Of a stretch of DNA of 5,613 nucleotides, positions 1 through 5,613 are shown piece after piece. The DNA comes from JBKPNX01 sp050729115. Its GTDB lineage: Bacteria; Pseudomonadota; Alphaproteobacteria; Geminicoccales; Geminicoccaceae. Numbering within the stretch: the first letter of the stretch is position 1; every line of letters begins with the position of its first letter. The position numbers were made by a program, and so were the translations under genes. The stretch covers positions 1-5,613 of the forward strand of contig JBOHKK010000375.1 in NCBI GenBank assembly GCA_050729115.1, in the 5' to 3' direction. Under the pieces are notes generated by a model. The model had not been told where the DNA came from and did not search any database. It worked only from the letters and a program-made list of their open reading frames with translations.

Positions 1-484
1 GTTCGGCCGTCATGCCGTTGCGGCGGCGCTCGTCGAGCACCGCGCAGACCGCCCGCACGATGCCGACATAACCCGTGCAGCGGCAGAGGTTGCCGCTCAG
101 CTCGAGGCGGACGCGGCGCTCGTCGGCATCGGGCAGCCGGCTCACGATGTCGCGCGCGCTCACGAGCATGCCGGGGGTGCAATAGCCGCACTGCAGGCCG
201 TGCTCCCGGGAAAACGCCGCGCGCAGGTCGCGCGTCAGCTCGTCGTCGTCCAGCCCCTCGATGGTCGTGATCTCGGCGCCCTCGCAGGCGATCGCGTAGG
301 TGATGCAGGAGCGCGCCGGCGCGCCGTCGATCAGGAGCGTGCAGGCACCGCACACGCCGTGCTCGCAGCCGAGGTGCGTCCCGGTGAGCAGTTGGCTCTC
401 GCGCAGGAAATCGGCGAGATGGGTGCGCGGCTCGACGGCGGCGGCCACCGCCTTGCCGTTCACGGTGAGGCGGATGGTCCTCAT
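1..484 (-). CDS. Molybdenum hydroxylase small subunit, (2Fe-2S)-binding, CoxS/XdhC-like (3' end outside window)
   Basis: Electron-transfer subunit that carries two [2Fe-2S] clusters between the molybdenum site of the large subunit and the FAD of the medium subunit; cytoplasmic or membrane-associated in this family. The minus-strand frame from ATG 484 gives 161 residues before the left edge and no stop. Residues about 1-75 form a plant-type ferredoxin domain with cluster ligands C40, C45, C48 and C60 (GCEHGVCGACT, then C60). Residues about 76-161 form the helical [2Fe-2S] domain with C99 and C102 (QCGYCTPGM) and C134 and C136 (NLCRCTGY). All eight ligands are present. Family members are usually about 155-170 residues, so only the extreme C-terminus is missing. 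The start overlaps the stop of the FAD subunit gene by four bases (ATGA), which fixes it. Last visible gene of the L-M-S operon. Confidence 0.95.
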   Translation of the reverse strand, partial: MRTIRLTVNGKAVAAAVEPRTHLADFLRESQLLTGTHLGCEHGVCGACTLLIDGAPARSCITYAIACEGAEITTIEGLDDDELTRDLRAAFSREHGLQCGYCTPGMLVSARDIVSRLPDADERRVRLELSGNLCRCTGYVGIVRAVCAVLDERRRNGMTAE

Positions 485-1320
485 GGCCGGCTCGCCAGCC
501 GGACGGCGCGCTCGAGGGCCGCGAGGTGGATCTGCCGCCCGAAGGGGTCGCGCATGCCCTTGTCGTCGAGGAGCGTGGCCGCAAGCGCCGGATCGTAGGT
601 CAGCGCGAGCCCGTCCTCCGGCCGGCCACCGAACAATGGCGCCGCGTCGGGCACCACGATCGGCGTCGATTCGGTAGCGCCGATCACGACGCGGCAGACC
701 GCACGCTCGGGGTCGAAGAGCACCGCGCCGATGGCGTGCGCGAACTCGCCGGCCTTGCGGCAGAACTTGTAGAAGCCCCAGCGTCTGTGGCGCGACAGCC
801 GCGGCACGTGGATCGCCTCGAGCAGCTCGTCCGGCTCGAGTGCCGCCTCGAACACCCCGGCCATGAACCGCTCGACCGGCAGCCGGCGCTGGCCCGCCGG
901 CCCGCGCACGATGGCCTCGGCGCCGAGCGCGGCAAGCGCCGCGATCCAGTCCGCCGCCGGATCGGCATGGGCCAGGCTGCCGCCGATCGTGCCGCGGTTG
1001 CGCACGGCACGATAGGCGATCGCGCGCGCGACCGCGGGCAGGGCGCCGCCGGTGGGATCGCCCACGCGGCCGTCCTCGATGTCGGCGTGGGTGACGCAGG
1101 CGCCGATCAGAAGACCGTCGCCGTCGGTCTCGGCGCGCCGCAGGTCGGGCACGGCCGTGATGTCGACCAGCAGGTCGGGCTGCACCAGGCGGAGATTGAG
1201 CATCGGCCCGAGCGACTGGCCGCCGGCCAGAAGCTTCACGGCAGGGCCCTCGCACCGCAACAGGGCGAGCGCATCGGCCAGAGTCGAAGGCCGCGCATAA
1301 TCGAACGGCGCGGGCTTCAT
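481..1320 (-). CDS. Molybdenum hydroxylase medium subunit, FAD-binding, CoxM-like
   Basis: FAD-binding subunit of a molybdenum hydroxylase; it receives electrons from the [2Fe-2S] subunit and passes them to an external acceptor. 279 residues, normal length for the family. The start FDYARPSTLADALALL is typical. The two FAD pyrophosphate-binding motifs are visible: LAGGQSL at residues 31-37 (usual AGGxS) and TIGGSLAHADPAADW at 111-125 (usual TIGGx). The C-terminal CO_deh_flav_C-type domain begins near residue 180 with FYKFCRKAGEFAHAIGAVLFD. ATG 1320 overlaps the stop of the large subunit gene as ATGA, and its own TGA overlaps the ATG of the small subunit gene in the same way, so the three genes are probably translationally coupled. 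The acceptor and substrate cannot be read from this subunit. Confidence 0.95.
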   Translation of the reverse strand: MKPAPFDYARPSTLADALALLRCEGPAVKLLAGGQSLGPMLNLRLVQPDLLVDITAVPDLRRAETDGDGLLIGACVTHADIEDGRVGDPTGGALPAVARAIAYRAVRNRGTIGGSLAHADPAADWIAALAALGAEAIVRGPAGQRRLPVERFMAGVFEAALEPDELLEAIHVPRLSRHRRWGFYKFCRKAGEFAHAIGAVLFDPERAVCRVVIGATESTPIVVPDAAPLFGGRPEDGLALTYDPALAATLLDDKGMRDPFGRQIHLAALERAVRLASRP

Positions 1321-3653
1321 GCCGCGGCCCTGGCCCTTCGAATCGCCTCGAAGATGCGCCGCGGCGTCATCGGCGAAGCACAGACCTCGGCGCCGAGCGG
1401 CCGCAGCGCGTCGTTGATCGCGCTGGCGATCGCGGCCGGGGGGCCGATCGCGCCGCTCTCACCGATGCCCTTGACCCCGAACTCGGTGTAGGGCGAGGGC
1501 GTCTCCATGTGCAGGATCCGGATCGCCGGCACCTCGGTGGCGCCGGGCAGGAGATAGTCGGCCAAGGTCGAGGCGAGCGGCTGGCCCGCCGCATCGAACG
1601 GCATCTCCTCGTAGAGCGCGGTGCCGATGCCCTGGGCGGTGCCGCCGCAGACCTGACCATCCACGATCATCGGGTTGACCAGCACGCCGCCGTCCTCGAC
1701 CACCACGTAGTCGAGGATCTCGACGGCGCCGATCTCCGGGTCGACCGCCACCACCGCGGCATGGGCGGCATAGCTGAAGGTGCCGCTGTCGCGCGCCGGC
1801 TTGTAGCCGGCCGTGACCTCGAGCCCGCCGGGATCGACGTCGGCCGGCAGGTCCTGCGGCCGCAGGTACCAGGCCCTGGCGATCTCGCCGAGGCTCACGC
1901 TGCCGGTCGGCCCGACCACCCTGCCGTCCGCGATCTGCACCTCGCTCTCGCCCACCTGCAGGAGGGCGGCGCCGATGCGGGCCGCGCGCCGCGCGATCTC
2001 CCGGCAGGCCCGCGCCACCGCACCACCGCCCATCACCATGCAGCGCGAGCCCCAGGTGCCGGTCGAATAGGGCGTGTACGCGGTATCGCCGTGCACCACC
2101 TTGACCACGTCCGGGTCGATGCCGAGGATCTCGTGTGCCACCTGCGCGAGCGTGGTCTCGTGCCCCTGGCCGTGGGAATGGGCGCCGACGCGCAGCTCGA
2201 GCCCGCCATCAGGCGTGAGGCGCGCGCTCGCCTGCTCGTGCCCCGGCACCATCGGGATGCCCCAGCCGGCATAGACCGAGGTGCCGTGCGCCGACTGCTC
2301 GCAGAACACCGAGAACCCGACGCCGAGCAGCCGCCCGTCCGCCTCGCCCGCTCGCTGCCGCGCGCGCACCGCTGGAAGGTCGATCGCCGCGACGGCGCGC
2401 CGCAGGCATTCCGGATAGTCGCCGCTGTCGAAGTGCTTGTTCGTGATGTTGTCGAACGGCATCTGCTGCGGCCTGACCAGGTTCTTGAGGCGCACCTCGT
2501 GCGGCTCGAGGCCGGCCGCGCGCGCGATCGCATCGAGAATCAGCTCGATCGCGAAGCAGACGCCGGTGCGCGCCACCCCGCGATAGGGCAGGATCGGGCA
2601 CTTGTTGGTGGCGACCGAGAAGGTGCGGCAGCGATAGGCCGGGAAGTCGTAAGGGCCGGGCAGGATGCTCGCCACCTGCGCCGCCTCCAGGCAGGCCGAG
2701 AACGGATACGCCGAATAGGCGCCCGAATCGACCGTCGCCTCGCACTCGATGCCGAGCAGCCGGCCGTCGCGCTCGGCATGGCCGGTGATCACGTAGTGGT
2801 GCTCGCGGCAATTCGCGTTGGCGACGAGGTGCTCGCGCCGATCCTCGATCCAGCGGACCGGATGCCGGCAGCGGAGCGCGAGCCAACAGACGCAGACCTC
2901 CTCCGGCGCGAGGATGCCCTTGTAGCCGAAGCCGCCGCCGACATCGGGCGCGATGACCCGCACCCGGCCGTGCTCGAGGCCCAGGCAGTCGGCGAGGCCG
3001 GTGCGCACGATGTGCGGCATCTGGGTCGCGCTGTAAACGGTGAGCTGCTCGAGGCGGCCGTCCCAGAAGGCGACCACGCCCTTGCCCTCGAGCGGCGCCA
3101 TGCACTGGCGCGCCGTGCGCACCTCGCGGCTCACCCTGATCGGCGCCGCTGCCACGGCGGACCAGTCGCCCGCCTCGACGAAGGTCTCGAGGAAGATATT
3201 GTCGCCCCAGTGCTCGTGGAGCAGCGGCGCGCCGGGCTGACGCCCCTCGAGCATGTCGTGGACGGCGGGCAGCTCCTCGAGCTCGAGGCTCACGCTCGCC
3301 GCGATGTCCTCCGCCTCGGCGCGGCTCTCGGCGAGGCACATCGCGACCAGCTCGCCGACCTGGCGGACCTTGCCTGTGGCCAGCGCCGGCTGGTCGGAGA
3401 CCTTGAAGCCCGGCAGGCCGGAGACGGCGGAGATCGGCTTCACCTCGGCCATGTCGTCCGCCGTGAAGACGGCGCCCTGGTGCCCGTCCGGGACCCTGAT
3501 GCCACGGAGCTGCGCGTGCGCGACCGGGCTGCGCGCAAACGCGACGTCTTTCATGCCGGCCAGGCGAATGTCGGCGACGAACTGGCCGCGGCCACGCAGG
3601 TAGCGGTCGTCCTCCTTGCGGATCAGCCGGCTGCCGACGCCCTTGCCCGTCAT
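1317..3653 (-). CDS. Molybdenum hydroxylase large subunit, molybdopterin-binding (xanthine dehydrogenase / CoxL-like family)
   Basis: Catalytic subunit binding the molybdopterin cytosine dinucleotide cofactor; family members hydroxylate aldehydes, N-heterocycles, purines or oxidise CO. I chose ATG 3653 (778 residues): MTGKGVGSRLIRKEDDRYLRGRGQF is the usual N-terminus, and GGGGG lies about 7 bases upstream. An in-frame ATG at 3680 would add nine residues with no clear ribosome site. Domain order: a/b hammerhead (about 20-130), then the two MoCo-binding regions. Seen (778-residue numbering): PDVGGGFGYKG about 236-246, active-site loop PYRGVARTG 356-364, HSHGQGHETT about 492-501, TAQGIG 672-677, and GVKGIGESG with the catalytic Glu at 732. 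The loop lacks the AYRCSFR cysteine of form I CO dehydrogenase, so CO oxidation is unlikely; the substrate is unknown. First gene of the operon, overlapping the FAD gene by ATGA. Confidence 0.93.
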   Translation of the reverse strand: MTGKGVGSRLIRKEDDRYLRGRGQFVADIRLAGMKDVAFARSPVAHAQLRGIRVPDGHQGAVFTADDMAEVKPISAVSGLPGFKVSDQPALATGKVRQVGELVAMCLAESRAEAEDIAASVSLELEELPAVHDMLEGRQPGAPLLHEHWGDNIFLETFVEAGDWSAVAAAPIRVSREVRTARQCMAPLEGKGVVAFWDGRLEQLTVYSATQMPHIVRTGLADCLGLEHGRVRVIAPDVGGGFGYKGILAPEEVCVCWLALRCRHPVRWIEDRREHLVANANCREHHYVITGHAERDGRLLGIECEATVDSGAYSAYPFSACLEAAQVASILPGPYDFPAYRCRTFSVATNKCPILPYRGVARTGVCFAIELILDAIARAAGLEPHEVRLKNLVRPQQMPFDNITNKHFDSGDYPECLRRAVAAIDLPAVRARQRAGEADGRLLGVGFSVFCEQSAHGTSVYAGWGIPMVPGHEQASARLTPDGGLELRVGAHSHGQGHETTLAQVAHEILGIDPDVVKVVHGDTAYTPYSTGTWGSRCMVMGGGAVARACREIARRAARIGAALLQVGESEVQIADGRVVGPTGSVSLGEIARAWYLRPQDLPADVDPGGLEVTAGYKPARDSGTFSYAAHAAVVAVDPEIGAVEILDYVVVEDGGVLVNPMIVDGQVCGGTAQGIGTALYEEMPFDAAGQPLASTLADYLLPGATEVPAIRILHMETPSPYTEFGVKGIGESGAIGPPAAIASAINDALRPLGAEVCASPMTPRRIFEAIRRARAAA

Positions 3654-3711
3654 GCTCGCACCCCCGCTGCCCATTGCCATGCGCGACGCGGCGCTCGCGC
3701 CGCCCCGGCAC

Positions 3712-3745
3712 GGTACTAAGTTACGATCCTTCGAATGATAGTACC
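3712..3745. repeat. Perfect 7-base inverted repeat GGTACTA-N20-TAGTACC, possible operator
   Basis: GGTACTA at 3712-3718 and TAGTACC at 3739-3745 are exact reverse complements separated by 20 bases. The right arm overlaps the last two bases of the candidate minus-strand -10, and the left arm lies in the predicted leader, so a dimeric regulator bound here would cover the transcription start. The 20-base spacer does not pair further. No regulator gene is visible in the window. It is not followed by a T tract, so it does not look like a terminator. Confidence 0.35.
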
Positions 3746-3763
3746 TTGGGCCGATCCTACGAA
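3724..3763. repeat. Two direct 12-mers CGATCCT(T/A)CGAA, possible regulator sites
   Basis: CGATCCTTCGAA at 3724-3735 and CGATCCTACGAA at 3752-3763 match at 11 of 12 bases, with a start-to-start distance of 28 bases. The right copy contains the candidate -35 of the hydroxylase operon; the left copy sits just downstream of its -10. The left copy includes the TTCGAA palindrome. Flanking bases on both sides differ, so the match is confined to the 12-mer, as expected for protein sites rather than a longer duplication. No binding protein is identifiable here. Confidence 0.4.
3735..3763 (-). promoter_or_regulatory. Candidate sigma70-type promoter for the molybdenum hydroxylase operon
   Basis: Read on the minus strand, TTCGTA (3763-3758) and TATCAT (3740-3735) are separated by 17 bases. 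The -10 matches TATAAT at 5 of 6 positions, the -35 matches TTGACA at only 3 of 6. Transcription would start near 3728, about 75 bases ahead of the large subunit ATG at 3653. The weak -35 would suit an activator-dependent promoter. This is pattern matching only; the support is that it is the sole AT-richer stretch upstream of the operon and coincides with the repeats listed separately. Confidence 0.35.
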
Positions 3764-3781
3764 GCTCTGACTGGGTGAAGG

Positions 3782-4150
3782 CATAGGGTTGCTGGAAATT
3801 GGGCAGCCTGGAGATGGATCACGCAACCAGGAGCACCCCATGCGCCGAAAGTACCAGCATTCGAGCGCACGCGGGAAGAGTTGCGGGCTACTCGATGGCC
3901 GGCTGGCAGACGGCGACGAGCGCTACCGCTACCGACACCGCCGCCGGACCGGCCGGCTGAAGAGCGCCGAGGCGCCGATCGGCTACGCTGCGGCCCGGCG
4001 CGGCCGTTTGCGCGATCAGCGCCCGCGCCGGTGGGTACCGGGAGGTTTGCCGCGGCCCTCCCGGCCTCTTCGGCGATTGTCAGCTTTTGGCCTACGCCGG
4101 GGCGAGCACTCGCTCCCTGCCTATCGAAACTCTCGCAGTGTCAATGCTGT
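3782..4150. other. Stretch without a recognisable gene, between the hydroxylase promoter and the transposase remnant
   Basis: Several frames stay open here, as expected at this GC content, but none gives a protein I recognise, a good ribosome site or a sensible codon pattern. The plus frame that later encodes the transposase is open from 3779, yet its translation before about 4151 (Arg/Pro/Ala-rich, for example RWPAGRRRRALPLPTPPP) does not resemble the helix-turn-helix N-terminus expected of that transposase. A 9-base direct repeat GGCCGGCTG occurs at 3897-3905 and 3951-3959, close to chance in such sequence. It may be scrambled IS or host DNA. Confidence 0.5.
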
Positions 4151-4791
4151 AATCTGCCCTGCAAGCGCATCGAGGCCGACGAAATCTGGTCATTCACCTA
4201 TGCGAAGGCCAAGAACGTTCCAACAGCCAAGGCGGCCCCAATTGGTGCCGGTGACACCTGGACCTGGACGGCCATCTGCGCCGATACCAAGCTGGTGCCG
4301 TCCTGGCTGGTGGGCGGGCGCGACGGCGAGTACGCGCTGGCCTTCATCGATGATCTGCGCCAGCGGTTCGCCAACCGTGTGCAGCTCACTTCGGACGGCC
4401 TCAGGGCATACCTGGACGCGGTTGAGGAAGCTTTCGACGATGATGCGGACTACGCCGTGTTGCAGAAGTTGTACGGCACGCCACCCGAGGCCGAAAAGCG
4501 CATAGCCCCGCTCAGTGCATCGGTGCCAAGCGCGCGTTGGTCACCGGCAATCCCGATCCAAAGCACGTCAGCACGAGTTACGTGGAGCGGCAGGATCCCA
4601 CCATGCGGATGGCAATGCGGCGCTTCACCCGTCTCACCAATGCCTTCTCAAAGAAGCTCGCGAACCACGAGGCGGCGATCGCGCTGCACTCCATGCACTA
4701 CAATTTTGTGCGCATCCACCAGACGCTGCGCCGGGCCAGCGCCCCGTGCCGTCGTGTCCGTCATCCCCACCTCCTTGCACTGCTTCAATAA
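4151..4791 (+). pseudogene. IS1-type DDE transposase remnant, N-terminally truncated and frameshifted
   Basis: Degenerate DDE transposase of the group usually annotated as IS1 family. The first part (4151-4501) reads NLPCKRIEADEIWSF, then WTWTA, WLVGGRDGEYA and VQLTSDG. The second part, in another frame, reads QCIGAKRALVTGNP, HVSTSYVERQ, MRRFTRLTNAFSKKL and YNFVRIHQTLR, with stop TAA 4789-4791. The catalytic Asp codons are at 4178 (ADEIW) and 4394 (TSDG), the Glu codon at 4585 (YVERQ). The frames join if one base is missing after 4501: adding a T there restores RYSPAQC. About 80 residues of the expected N-terminal helix-turn-helix part are absent, and the C-terminus after QTLR is altered, although the final LLALLQ still resembles the family end. 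Full-length relatives have about 260-280 residues. No convincing terminal inverted repeats or target duplication are visible. Inactive as it stands. The family name rests on recalled motif similarity. Confidence 0.85.
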
Positions 4792-4854
4792 GCACAAGGC
4801 GGTGTCTCACCGAACTGTAGAGCGCAGGAAGGGGCCTTAGTTCCCTTTTGCGGG

Positions 4855-4864
4855 GCAAGCTTGC
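4855..4864. repeat. Perfect 10-base palindrome GCAAGCTTGC
   Basis: GCAAGCTTGC reads the same on both strands and has no loop. It lies 64 bases after the transposase stop. It could be a regulator half-site pair or simply chance; nothing nearby assigns it a role. Confidence 0.3.
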
Positions 4865-4889
4865 TACCATAGAATTATATTCCGAGCTT

Positions 4890-4979
4890 TCAAACTGACC
4901 CATTGCCCGTCTCCCGCACTATGAGGAGCACGGCGGCAAAGAGAAGCGGCAGCCCAAAGGCCAACCTAGCGGTGTTCAT
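4890..4979 (-). CDS. Possible 29-residue membrane peptide
   Basis: ATG 4979 to TGA 4890 encodes 29 residues with one hydrophobic stretch, LAFGLPLLFAAVLLIV, flanked by Arg5 on the left and RE on the right, which would form a single transmembrane helix. There is no Shine-Dalgarno sequence. A -10-like TATAGT (4992-4987) ends eight bases before the ATG, so a leaderless message is conceivable. The frame continues upstream to about 5132 with no hydrophobic or family signal. It could equally be the 5' fragment of a membrane protein gene cut by the IS rearrangement, or chance. I do not recognise it. Confidence 0.2.
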   Translation of the reverse strand: MNTARLAFGLPLLFAAVLLIVRETGNGSV

Positions 4980-5125
4980 GTAGGCCACTATAGCGCGGCC
5001 GACACGGAAAGTTGAAGCCCTTCGACTCTGTTTCTCCTCCAGATCCTCGGGCCGGGCAGCTTTTCCTCCTCGGGCATGTGAATAGTTCGACGGATAGACG
5101 CACGGCGGCCGGTCTCCATGCGCCC

Positions 5126-5154
5126 TGGACAAGATTCCTATTATCGGCTAGACT
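5126..5154 (+). promoter_or_regulatory. Candidate promoter for the ALKHG-family gene
   Basis: TGGACA (5126-5131) and TAGACT (5149-5154) are separated by 17 bases; the -35 matches the sigma70 consensus at 5 of 6 positions and the -10 at 4 of 6. Transcription would begin near 5161, giving a leader of about 60 bases that starts with the 16-base palindrome and ends at the ribosome site near 5212. It is pattern-based, but the spacing and position ahead of the gene are right. Confidence 0.4.
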
Positions 5155-5164
5155 TGAGCCTCCT

Positions 5165-5180
5165 GGGGCCGTACGGCCCC
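5165..5180. repeat. Perfect 16-base palindrome GGGGCCGTACGGCCCC
   Basis: All 16 bases are self-complementary with no spacer. It lies just downstream of the candidate -10 at 5149-5154, so it would overlap the start of the transcript of the right-hand gene. As DNA it could be an operator; as RNA it could only form a stem after opening a small loop. No T tract follows, so a terminator is not supported. Confidence 0.55.
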
Positions 5181-5208
5181 GGTGCCCCTCACCTCCATCC
5201 CACCAGCC

Positions 5209-5225
5209 TAAGGAATCGCGCCATG
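5209..5225 (+). promoter_or_regulatory. Ribosome binding site and ATG out of frame with the following conserved protein
   Basis: TAAGGAA (5209-5215) stands eight bases (from the AAGGA core) before ATG 5223, an ideal spacing. That ATG opens a frame (MSSDRRRAPRG...) that differs by one base from the frame encoding the conserved protein, which has its first possible start at GTG 5230. The site therefore argues either for a one-base indel between 5226 and about 5265 or for use of the GTG with a long 15-base spacing. Confidence 0.5.
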
Positions 5226-5229
5226 TCCA

Positions 5230-5613
5230 GTGACCGGCGCCGCGCCCCGCGCGGCCGTCCCCGCCATCAGCGCCCGCGCCGAGGCCAGCCGCCGCAACGG
5301 CGCCAGGTCGCGCGGACCGAAGACCACCGAGGGCAAGGCGCGCTCGGCGCAGAACGCCTTGAAGCACGGGTTGCGGGCGCAGAAGTACGTGGTGCTCCCG
5401 GACGAGGACGGCGCCGCGTTCGCGGCGCTCGAGGCGGCGCTCATCGCCGAGCTGGCGCCGCAAGGCGTGCTCCAGATGATCCTCGCCCAGCGCATCGCGC
5501 GCGCCGCCTGGCGGCTGGAGCGGGCGGAGCGGCTCGAGGTCGAGCTGTTCGAGGAGCATCACATCCCGACCGGCACCCGCGGCCTCGCGCTGATCCGCGA
5601 CGGCAACGGCACC
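5230..5613 (+). CDS. Conserved hypothetical protein of the 'ALKHGL' type (3' end outside window)
   Basis: Plus-strand frame of 128 codons from GTG 5230 to the right edge with no stop. Residues 15-50 hold the recognisable conserved block: ARAEASRRNGARSRGPKT, then EGKARSAQNALKHGLRAQ. This is a basic, low-structure N-terminal segment seen in many uncharacterised alphaproteobacterial proteins. It is followed by LPDEDGAAFAALEAALIAEL (56-75) and a probable helix rich in Arg and Glu (IARAAWRLERAERLEVELFEE, 89-109), then RGLALIRDGNGT at 117-128. Third codon positions are strongly G/C in this frame, which supports it over the overlapping open frame from ATG 5223. A stop at 5209-5211 limits the start; GTG 5230 is the first usual start codon, though the better ribosome site belongs to the out-of-frame ATG. 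Function unknown; the basic segment may bind nucleic acid (inference only). Confidence 0.75.
   Translation, partial: MTGAAPRAAVPAISARAEASRRNGARSRGPKTTEGKARSAQNALKHGLRAQKYVVLPDEDGAAFAALEAALIAELAPQGVLQMILAQRIARAAWRLERAERLEVELFEEHHIPTGTRGLALIRDGNGT

Larger units (their letters stand above)
4792..5125. other. Intergenic spacer, AT-richer than its surroundings
   Basis: No clear protein gene. It holds a small HindIII-type palindrome (4855-4864), a 29-codon minus-strand ORF with one hydrophobic segment, and a TATAAT on the minus strand at 4879-4874 without a good -35 (a TTGAAA lies only 8 bases upstream of it). A weak hairpin AAGGG (4829-4833) / CCCTT (4843-4847) followed by TTTG is too short to call a terminator. 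The right boundary of the IS remnant must lie in or near this stretch, but I cannot place it. Confidence 0.5.

Noticed and set aside
1509..3719. A 736-codon open frame on the plus strand, antisense to the large subunit gene
   Set aside because: Its translation is Arg/Asp/Ala/His-rich with no family resemblance, and it mirrors the codon bias of the minus-strand gene, which carries all the family motifs. Long antisense frames are expected at this GC content.
4021..4152. Plus-strand frame ending ...GDCQLLAYAGASTRSLPIETLAVSML, slightly like the IS110 transposase C-terminal GD...LLAYAG pattern
   Set aside because: The distance between GD and LLAYAG is too short for that family and nothing upstream or downstream agrees.
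3789..4505. A 238-codon plus-strand frame across the region before and inside the transposase remnant
   Set aside because: It is out of frame with the transposase motifs, and its translation is Arg/Ser/Pro-rich without recognisable domains.
4762..4776. AAGGAGG five bases before an ATG on the minus strand (MTDTTARGAG...), which looked like the 5' end of a gene cut by the IS
   Set aside because: The frame runs antisense into well-conserved transposase sequence without any family signal. The plus strand here still resembles the transposase C-terminus (LLALLQ then stop), so the site is probably chance.
3764..4823. Possible terminal inverted repeats of the IS: GCTCTGACTGGGTGA (3764-3778) and the reverse complement of TCACCGAACTGTAGAGC (4807-4823)
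   Set aside because: The match needs a two-base gap and agrees at only about 10 positions, with no flanking target duplication. Not strong enough to define the element.
4829..4850. Hairpin AAGGG/CCCTT with a short T run as a terminator after the transposase
   Set aside because: Only a five-base stem with a nine-base loop and three following T residues; below what would support a terminator call.
4966..5562. Minus-strand frame of 198 codons antisense to the ALKHG-type gene
   Set aside because: Low-complexity Arg/Gly/Leu-rich translation, opposite a frame with clear conserved sequence and proper third-position bias.

Overview
The window is GC-rich bacterial DNA. Strong G/C preference at third codon positions, GTG and ATG starts and ATGA gene overlaps point to a proteobacterium. 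The protein styles, especially the ALKHG-type protein at the right end, suggest an alphaproteobacterium of Rhodospirillales or Acetobacteraceae type. That placement is an impression from protein style and was not computed.

Left part (1-3653, minus strand): three genes of a molybdenum hydroxylase of the xanthine dehydrogenase / CO-dehydrogenase-like family, transcribed right to left as large (MoCo), medium (FAD), small (2x[2Fe-2S]). Each junction is a 4-base ATGA overlap, so translation is probably coupled. The small subunit runs off the left edge, with nearly all of it visible. Electrons would pass from substrate at the molybdenum centre through two [2Fe-2S] clusters to FAD. The large subunit has PYRGVAR where true form I CO dehydrogenases have AYRCSFR with a Cu-binding cysteine. 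It is therefore better read as a hydroxylase or dehydrogenase of unknown organic substrate than as a CO oxidiser.

Control region (about 3654-3781): upstream of the operon lie a plausible minus-strand -35/-10, a perfect 7-base inverted repeat across the -10, and two near-identical 12-mers, one covering the -35 and one around the expected transcription start. This is the best candidate operator in the window.

Middle (about 3782-4791): about 370 bases with no recognisable gene, then the broken remnant of an IS1-type DDE transposase. It lacks its N-terminal helix-turn-helix part and carries a single-base deletion near 4501 that puts the catalytic Glu in a different frame from the two Asp.

Right part (4792-5613): an AT-richer spacer holding a tiny possible membrane-peptide ORF and two palindromes, then a candidate plus-strand promoter and a conserved hypothetical gene of the 'SRRNGARSRGPKT..GKARSAQNALKHGL' type, cut by the window end. 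Its good Shine-Dalgarno/ATG pair is out of frame with the conserved protein.

I found no convincing new multi-gene system. The points most worth checking are the operator layout in front of the molybdenum hydroxylase operon and the start of the right-hand gene.
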